This document shows positions 14,710-19,755 of a DNA stretch of 19,755 nt, in pieces. The notes under the pieces were generated by a model. The model worked only from the letters and a program-made list of their open reading frames with translations. It searched no databases and was not told the origin of the DNA. Source of the stretch: Lachnospira sp. UBA4285. GTDB lineage: Bacteria; Bacillota; Clostridia; Lachnospirales; Lachnospiraceae. The first letter of the stretch is position 1. The number at the start of each line of letters is the position of its first letter. The translations under genes were made by a program, and so were the position numbers. The stretch spans positions 1 through 19,755 of the forward strand of contig DGVL01000107.1 in the NCBI GenBank assembly GCA_002394965.1. The letters run 5' to 3'.

Positions 14710-14712
14710 CAA

Positions 14713-14745
14713 GTCCTGCCCGATACTAAAACCATCGGACAGGAC
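14713..14745 (-). terminator. Hairpin, probable terminator of the mutSL-miaA operon
   Basis: The arms 14734-14745 and 14713-14724 form a 12-base-pair stem with one G-U wobble in minus-strand RNA and a 9-base loop. On the plus strand the wobble becomes a C-A mismatch, so the structure favours the minus direction. The following bases (TTGTGTTAT) are only moderately T-rich, so termination may be partial. It lies about 50 bases beyond the previous gene's stop. Confidence 0.5.
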
Positions 14746-14795
14746 CAGTCTGAAACTTCACGAAAATGCAGCGGTGTGAATAGCCGCTTCTCTTA

Positions 14796-16085
14796 TTATA
14801 GCCGGATGATTCCTTTATCCTTCAGCCTCTGGATACTCATCAGCACACCGAGTTTCGCATGCTCCCACGTCAGGCCGCCCTGCAGGTAGACCGTGTAGGG
14901 CGGGCGGATCGGCCCGTCGGCGGACAGCTCGATCGAAGATCCCTGGACGAATGCTCCCGCCGCCATGATGACCGGGTCGTCATACCCCGGCATGTCCCAC
15001 GGCTCCGGAGCGGCCATGCTGTCGACCGGCGCAGCTGCCTGAATAGCAGTGCAGAACGCGATCATAGCCTCCGGGCTCTTCAGCTCAATGGCCTCGACAA
15101 TGTCCGCGCGGCTTTCTGTGGAAGCCGGGAAACAGGAAAACCCGAGCTTTTCATATGCCTTTGCGGCAAAGACAGCGCCTTTGAGCGCGCCCGCCGTGAT
15201 GACCGGAGCCAGAAAGATCCCCTGATAAAACAGTTTGTTCATGTCCATTGTCGGGCCGACTTCGCGCCCGAGTCCCGGCGAATAAAGCTGATACGAAGCG
15301 GCCTCGACACACTGTTTCGTGCCGGCGATGTACCCGCCGCACGGAGAGAGTCCTCCGCCCGGATTCTTGATGAGCGATCCGACGACCATGTCGGCGCCAA
15401 AATCCCCGATCTGCTCTCTCCCGACGAATTCGCAGTAACAGTTGTCGACCATGCATAGGATGTCACTGCGGATGGATTTTATAAACCGGATAAGCTCCGC
15501 CACCTGCTGCACAGTGAAGGATGGGCGCGAGGAATAGCCCTTGGAGCGCTGAATCTCGACAAGCTTCGTGCGGGGATGAATCGCCTCGCGAATACCGTCA
15601 TAGTCAAAACTTCCGTCTTCCTTCAAGTCCACCTGCTCATATGTCACGCCGTGATCGGCGAGACTTCCCGGGCAGGGACGCAGACCGATGATCTCATCCA
15701 TCGTGTCATACGGCTTTCCGACCGGGGAGAGCATCTCGTCGCCGGACCGCAGGTTCGCCTGAAGAGCGATGTTGAGCGCCTGCGTCCCGCACACGATCTG
15801 CGGGCGTACAAGAGCGTCCTCCGTGTGAAAAATATCCGCATAGACTCTCTCGAGCGTGTCCCTGCCCTCGTCGTTGTATCCGTATCCGGTCGTTCCGGAC
15901 AGATGCATCTCCGCAACGCCTTCCTTCTGCATTGCGGCTACGACGCACGCCTGGTTGTACTCGGCGTCATCGTCGATCCTGCGGAAATCATCAGCGAGTT
16001 CTTTCAGCACTTTCCGGCTGAAGTCTGTCACTTCCCGGCTGATGCCAAAGCTCTTTTCGTAAAGTTCCTCTGTTGTCGTACCCAT
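14796..16085 (-). CDS. Methionine gamma-lyase family (Alum_res/YnbB-type) PLP protein
   Basis: This 429-residue fold-type I PLP protein belongs to the family once called aluminium resistance protein (PF06838) and now usually named methionine gamma-lyase family; the true substrate is not established. Visible blocks are MHLSGTTGYGYND, VRPQIVCGTQALNIAL, CMVDNCYCEFVG, and VVGSLIKNPGGGLSPCGGY with the likely PLP lysine at 240. The C-terminus has PYTVYLQGGLTWEHAKLGV. Length is normal. Its ATG directly abuts the miaA stop (TAAATG), and only a distant AAGGA site is visible, so translation probably depends on miaA. In Bacillus the homologue ynbB is also near miaA, with hfq and hflX between; both are absent here. 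Two tandem TAA codons end the gene. Confidence 0.93.
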   Translation of the reverse strand: MGTTTEELYEKSFGISREVTDFSRKVLKELADDFRRIDDDAEYNQACVVAAMQKEGVAEMHLSGTTGYGYNDEGRDTLERVYADIFHTEDALVRPQIVCGTQALNIALQANLRSGDEMLSPVGKPYDTMDEIIGLRPCPGSLADHGVTYEQVDLKEDGSFDYDGIREAIHPRTKLVEIQRSKGYSSRPSFTVQQVAELIRFIKSIRSDILCMVDNCYCEFVGREQIGDFGADMVVGSLIKNPGGGLSPCGGYIAGTKQCVEAASYQLYSPGLGREVGPTMDMNKLFYQGIFLAPVITAGALKGAVFAAKAYEKLGFSCFPASTESRADIVEAIELKSPEAMIAFCTAIQAAAPVDSMAAPEPWDMPGYDDPVIMAAGAFVQGSSIELSADGPIRPPYTVYLQGGLTWEHAKLGVLMSIQRLKDKGIIRL

Positions 16086-17054
16086 TTATGTCAGAATTCC
16101 TTTTTCCTTTATTCGTTGAAGCATGTACCCGGCAATTTTCTCCGGATCACAGTCAAACGCGTCAATATCGATCCTCTCAAGTCCTGCCTCTCGCTTAAAC
16201 CACGTGTTCTGCCGTTTCGCGTAGTGCCGACTGCCTGTCCGGATCGCCTCGTATGCCTCGTCCTCTGTGCACTTTCCTTCAAGATACTGGACAATCTCCT
16301 TGTATCCGATGGCCTGGAGTGATGTCGCGCCTGGCATGATTCCCGCGGAGAGCAGACCTCGCACCTCCTCCGTGAGTCCCGCCTCCCGCATCATGTCGAC
16401 CCGCCGGTTGATTCTTTCGTATAACCTGGCTCTGTCCTCCTGAAGGAGGAATCCGGCGAAGTCAAGGCGCGGCATTCTTCTCTTCTCTTCCAGGTTGTGT
16501 GCCGAGATTGGCCTTCCCGTCTCCTCGTAATACTCAAGCGCCCGTATCACCCGTTTTACATTGTTCGGGTGGATCGAAGCGGCGGCCTCCGGGTCCACTG
16601 CTTCGAGCCGATGATGCAGGGCTTCAGCACCCTGCTCCATGGCAATTGTCTGCAGCCTGTCCCGCAGTGTTCGGTCGGCCCCTGTGTCCCTGCCGAAATC
16701 ATTGCCGTAGACAACCGCATGAAGATAAAACCCGGTGCCGCCGGCAAGAACCGGGAGGACGCCGTTTTTTCTGCATTCGGCAAGCGCAGCATCCGCCGCA
16801 GCCTGAAAGTCAGAGATGCTGCAGTTTTCATCCGGATTCAGAATGTCGATCAGATAATGCCTGACCCCCTGCATTTCCTCCTTCGTCACTTTGGCGGTTC
16901 CGATATCCATGTGCCGGTAGATCTGCATTGAGTCCATGGAAAGCACCGCGCCGCCAGTCATCCTGCACAGCGCAACCGCGCAGCTGCTCTTCCCGGAAGC
17001 CGTAGGACCTGCGATCACAACCGCTTTCTGCCGTGTTCCCTCGTCTGTCTGCAT
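16086..17054 (-). CDS. miaA: tRNA dimethylallyltransferase
   Basis: MiaA transfers a dimethylallyl group to N6 of A37 in tRNAs that read UNN codons. The 322-residue protein has the P-loop GPTASGKSS (residues 16-24), the SMDSMQIYRHMDIGTAK catalytic and tRNA-binding block, VRHYLIDI, and the GGTGFYLHAVVYG motif. The C-terminal region contains GYKEIVQYLEG and the KRQNTWFKRE anticodon-binding segment. Length is typical. It starts 11 bases after mutL with an AGGTGG-like site upstream. The mutS-mutL-miaA order is common in Clostridia. Identification is secure. Confidence 0.97.
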   Translation of the reverse strand: MQTDEGTRQKAVVIAGPTASGKSSCAVALCRMTGGAVLSMDSMQIYRHMDIGTAKVTKEEMQGVRHYLIDILNPDENCSISDFQAAADAALAECRKNGVLPVLAGGTGFYLHAVVYGNDFGRDTGADRTLRDRLQTIAMEQGAEALHHRLEAVDPEAAASIHPNNVKRVIRALEYYEETGRPISAHNLEEKRRMPRLDFAGFLLQEDRARLYERINRRVDMMREAGLTEEVRGLLSAGIMPGATSLQAIGYKEIVQYLEGKCTEDEAYEAIRTGSRHYAKRQNTWFKREAGLERIDIDAFDCDPEKIAGYMLQRIKEKGILT

Positions 17055-17065
17055 CCGGCCACCTC

Positions 17066-19045
17066 TCAGACGATCCGCCGGAATTTCCGGTCGAATTCGT
17101 ACCTGGTCATACGGATGAGCGTCGGGCGGCCGTGCGGGCAGTTGTACGGATTCTCCGCCTTCATGAGCTCCTGCACCAGCGCGTCGGCTTCCTGAAATGA
17201 CAGGCGGCTGTTGCCCTTGACAGCGGCCTTGCAGGACATCGAGGCTATCTTTTCGGTGATGAGATCCGTACCGCCGCCGCTGCTCAGATTGTCCAGAAGA
17301 TCAAGAAACAGCGCGCGGTAATCGGTCTGGGGAAGTCCGGCCGGAATCCCCGTCAGACGATACGTCCCTTCTCCGAACTCCTCGATTTCGTACCCGAGAG
17401 CTCTGAAAGAATCCATATGTTCTTTCAGTGTCATCTCCTGCGCCGCGTCCGTCTCGATTACCACCGGCAGAATCATCTGCGAGTCGATCTTGCGGGCACG
17501 GTATTGCCGCATGAAGCGCTCAAACAGCACCTTCTCATGAGCGGCGTGCTGATCCATGAAAAAGACCTCATCACCGTGCTCGATCAGCCAGTAGGTTCCG
17601 AAGAACTGTCCGACAATCCGGTACGGAATTTCCTTTTCCGCTTCCGGAAGAAGCTCCATCTGCTCAGGTGTCCTGGATTTCTCCGGCTCATTCGCATCCG
17701 GTTCGCCGGATTTTTCTTTCTTTTCCTGTTCTTCCGGAAAAGATCCGGCTGCCCGGTAAGCCGCTTCTATTCTCTCTGTTTTCTCTTTCTCTTCTTTTTC
17801 CTTTATCTTCTCTTCTTTTTCTGCTTCTGCCGAAAGCTCTTCCTGATTTCTGTCTGTTTCTTTCGCAGCAGGTATCTCAGGCTTTTGAAGAAAAGAAGCC
17901 CCGTAATGGCTCCGGTTGTCGGCTACCGCACTGGAGAACAGCGGAAATTCCGGGACGTCGTCCCTCGCGGCTGCCCTGCATACAGCTTCCTTTTGCTCTG
18001 CCTCTTCTGCCGCAGCCACACCCTTTCCAGCCTCTCCCGGCGCTATCTGCGGGATCAGATCGCGGCCGTCAAGCGCAGCGCGGACTCCTTGCAGCACAAA
18101 GGAATACACGAGTGCTTCATTTGTAAAGCGCAGCTCCCGCTTCTGAGGGTGGACATTCACGTCGGTCATCGTCGCATTCATCGTCAGCATCAGCGCGGTA
18201 AACGGAAAGCTGTGAAGCATTATATAGCCCTTGTACGCCTCCTCGATGCCCTTGGTGATCGACGGCGACTTTATGAACCGGCCGTTGACAAAGTAATTCT
18301 CGGCCGTACGGCTGCCGCGTGAGACCGACGGCTTTCCGATGAAGCCGGTAAGCTCTGCCCCCTGCGTGTGCGCGTGCACCGGCAGCAGATTGGACGCCAC
18401 GTCGCGCCCGTAGATGCTGTAGATGATATCCTTCAGATTGGTGTTGCCGCTGGTTGCCAGCTTCAGCCGCCCGTTGTTCAGAAACCGGAACGAGATGTCG
18501 GGATGAGACAGTGCCATGCGCTCAAGAAGTGCTCCCACATAGGCTCCTTCCGTCGCCGCCGACTTCAGGAACCGCCTTCTGACCGGTGTATTAAAGAAAA
18601 GATTCCGAATGATGAATGTAGTCCCCACCGGGACACCGGCATCCGTCAGATCTGTCTCTTTTCCGCCTTCTATCCGGTAGGTGATCCCACTTTCCGAGTC
18701 TCTCTGCCGGGTGTTCACCTCGACCTGTGCCACGGCCGCGATGGATGAGAGCGCCTCACCGCGGAATCCCAGACTCGTGACGCCGATCAGATCCTCCGCG
18801 TCACGGATCTTGGAAGTTGCGTGCGCGACAAAGGCGAGTCGGATATCCTCCTTGGCGATGCCGCTTCCGTTGTCAGAGACCCGGATATACGAAATACCGC
18901 CGTCCCGGATTTCGACCGTGATGGCCGTGGCATTCGCATCGATGGCATTCTCCGCGAGTTCCTTGACCACCGAGCTGGGACGCTCGATCACTTCACCCGC
19001 GGCGATCTGATTAATCGTATTTTCGTCCAGTACGTGAATACTCAT
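17066..19045 (-). CDS. mutL: DNA mismatch repair protein MutL
   Basis: MutL couples MutS mismatch recognition to strand incision. The 659-residue protein has the GHKL ATPase at the N-terminus, with AAGEVIERPSSVVKELAENAIDA, VSDNGSGI and TLGFRGEALSSI-like blocks (here TSLGFRGEALSSI) in the first 110 residues. A transducer domain follows to about 330, then a low-complexity Glu/Lys linker (about residues 330-470) and a C-terminal endonuclease domain. The endonuclease motif DQHAAHEKVLFE starts at Asp498, with SCKAAVKG and CPHGRP (Cys636) as further metal-site motifs. That makes it a nicking MutL of the MutH-less type. The ATG overlaps the mutS stop (ATGA, 19042-19045). Confidence 0.97.
   Translation of the reverse strand: MSIHVLDENTINQIAAGEVIERPSSVVKELAENAIDANATAITVEIRDGGISYIRVSDNGSGIAKEDIRLAFVAHATSKIRDAEDLIGVTSLGFRGEALSSIAAVAQVEVNTRQRDSESGITYRIEGGKETDLTDAGVPVGTTFIIRNLFFNTPVRRRFLKSAATEGAYVGALLERMALSHPDISFRFLNNGRLKLATSGNTNLKDIIYSIYGRDVASNLLPVHAHTQGAELTGFIGKPSVSRGSRTAENYFVNGRFIKSPSITKGIEEAYKGYIMLHSFPFTALMLTMNATMTDVNVHPQKRELRFTNEALVYSFVLQGVRAALDGRDLIPQIAPGEAGKGVAAAEEAEQKEAVCRAAARDDVPEFPLFSSAVADNRSHYGASFLQKPEIPAAKETDRNQEELSAEAEKEEKIKEKEEKEKTERIEAAYRAAGSFPEEQEKKEKSGEPDANEPEKSRTPEQMELLPEAEKEIPYRIVGQFFGTYWLIEHGDEVFFMDQHAAHEKVLFERFMRQYRARKIDSQMILPVVIETDAAQEMTLKEHMDSFRALGYEIEEFGEGTYRLTGIPAGLPQTDYRALFLDLLDNLSSGGGTDLITEKIASMSCKAAVKGNSRLSFQEADALVQELMKAENPYNCPHGRPTLIRMTRYEFDRKFRRIV
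17770..17830 (-). repeat. Polypurine tract encoding the Glu/Lys-rich MutL linker
   Basis: About 60 bases are almost entirely purine on the coding strand (pyrimidine on the plus strand) with only a few interruptions. It encodes alternating Glu and Lys residues in the MutL linker. It is irregular, not a tandem repeat. Confidence 0.6.
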
Positions 19046-19755
19046 GACAAGCGTCCTGCCTTTCCCTGAAGCTCAAACAGCTTGTTCAGCGCGTCAAGCG
19101 GCGTCATGTGTGTAATGTCAAGATTCCGGATCTCCTGCACCAGTCCCCTGGCGTCTTCTTCCCGATGGCTCTCGGGTTTCTCAAACAAAGACATCTGCTC
19201 GTCCGGATAGTCCTTCGGCGCCTCTTTCTGCTTTCTGGCACTGCGGAAGGAGGCACCGGCCTCCGCGATTCTGGACGCATTCTGCGAGATGTCGGCTCCG
19301 GACAGCTCTTCGACAAGCTCTGCGGCTCTTGTCAGCACAGGCTTGGGAACCCCTGCGAGCCTTGCCACCTGAACGCCGTAGCTCTTGTCGGCCCCTCCGC
19401 GCACGATTCTCCGCAGGAACACGATATTCTCACCGTGTTCCTTGACCGCGATGCAGTAGTTCTTCACACCCGGGATCTTACCCTCAAGCTCCGTCAGTTC
19501 GTGATAATGTGTCGCAAACAGTGTTCTGCTCCCGAGTTTCCGGTTCGTGGCGATGTACTCCACTACCGCCCAGGCGATCCCGAGTCCGTCATACGTCGAT
19601 GTGCCGCGGCCGATTTCGTCCAGGATGAGCAGACTGTCGGGCGTGGCATTATTCAGGATATTGGCGACCTCACTCATCTCGACCATGAAGGTACTCTGAC
19701 CGCTCGCCAGGTCATCGCTCGCGCCTACGCGCGTGAAGATGCGGTCGACGAGACC
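19042..19755 (-). CDS. mutS: DNA mismatch repair protein MutS, C-terminal part (5' end beyond window)
   Basis: The last 238 residues of MutS are present; the frame is open to the right window edge. The fragment begins inside the ABC-type ATPase domain at GLVDRIFTRVGASDDLASG, followed by the QSTFMVEM signature region, Walker B in LLILDEIGRGTS and the TLFATHYHEL switch. The helix-turn-helix dimerisation segment has VARLAGVPKPVLTRAAELVEEL. A variable linker and the tail LDITHMTPLDALNKLFELQ end the protein. The Walker A loop, connector, core and mismatch-recognition domains lie outside the window. It overlaps mutL by four bases. Confidence 0.97.
   Translation of the reverse strand, partial: GLVDRIFTRVGASDDLASGQSTFMVEMSEVANILNNATPDSLLILDEIGRGTSTYDGLGIAWAVVEYIATNRKLGSRTLFATHYHELTELEGKIPGVKNYCIAVKEHGENIVFLRRIVRGGADKSYGVQVARLAGVPKPVLTRAAELVEELSGADISQNASRIAEAGASFRSARKQKEAPKDYPDEQMSLFEKPESHREEDARGLVQEIRNLDITHMTPLDALNKLFELQGKAGRLS

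Noticed and set aside
14765..14785. Short AGCGG/CCGCT hairpin after the YnbB-type gene
   Set aside because: It has only five base pairs and no T-run; the stronger 12-pair hairpin at 14713-14745 is the better terminator.
15576..16322. Plus-strand open frame of 248 codons across the miaA junction
   Set aside because: It is antisense to two firmly identified genes and has no family features.
17417..18322. Plus-strand open frame of 301 codons with a hydrophobic Phe/Leu stretch, opposite mutL
   Set aside because: The apparent membrane segment is only the complement of the Glu/Lys-rich MutL linker (polypurine read as Phe, Leu and Ser codons).

Overview
The window is gene-dense, and every gene I can support lies on the minus strand, so transcription runs from high to low coordinates. 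Gene content and order point to a Gram-positive, rod-shaped Clostridia, most likely of the Lachnospiraceae type with mid-range GC. This rests on mutS-mutL-miaA followed by an Alum_res/YnbB-type PLP protein, a radC-mreBCD-PBP2-rodA block, and yggS-sepF followed by lspA-rluD. The taxonomy is inferred from synteny and protein character, not from a database match. I found no tRNA, rRNA, CRISPR array, insertion sequence, phage gene or attachment site. No gap between genes exceeds about 165 bases.

In transcription order: (1) 19755-14796 carries the end of mutS, then mutL, miaA and a methionine gamma-lyase-family PLP enzyme, tightly packed; it ends at a hairpin at 14713-14745. (2) An extended -10 promoter beside that hairpin probably drives an 11-gene, 11-kb run from 14652 to 3466. 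Its order is radC, mreB-like, mreC, mreD, PBP2 (mrdA), MinD-like ATPase, rodA, mgsA-like, an HlyD-like adaptor, yggS and sepF. Most junctions overlap or are separated by fewer than 40 bases. (3) A hairpin with a U-tract at 3330-3379 separates sepF from aroB-lspA-rluD, which are coupled by ATGA overlaps. (4) A cytidylate-kinase-like gene with its own promoter runs off the left edge.

The central run is an elongasome operon. PBP2 and RodA are the septum-independent peptidoglycan synthase pair, MreC and MreD are their membrane scaffold, and an actin homologue and a Min-type ATPase accompany them. SepF and YggS come from the division (ylm) neighbourhood. LspA and RluD follow, as they often do beyond sepF and divIVA in Firmicutes.

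The most notable point is that three proteins in this operon keep their family fold but have lost or changed residues that are catalytic in the reference proteins. The MreB-like protein has Gln for the catalytic Glu and an altered phosphate-2 loop. The MinD-like protein has Arg for the signature Lys and Ser for the catalytic Asp, yet keeps a MinD-style membrane-targeting tail. The MgsA-like protein has Thr for the catalytic Asp. PBP2 also carries an insertion of roughly 220 residues ahead of its transpeptidase active site. MinC, MinE, DivIVA, YlmG and YlmH are not present here. These are residue-level readings made by eye against remembered reference sequences; alignments and biochemistry would be needed to confirm loss of activity.
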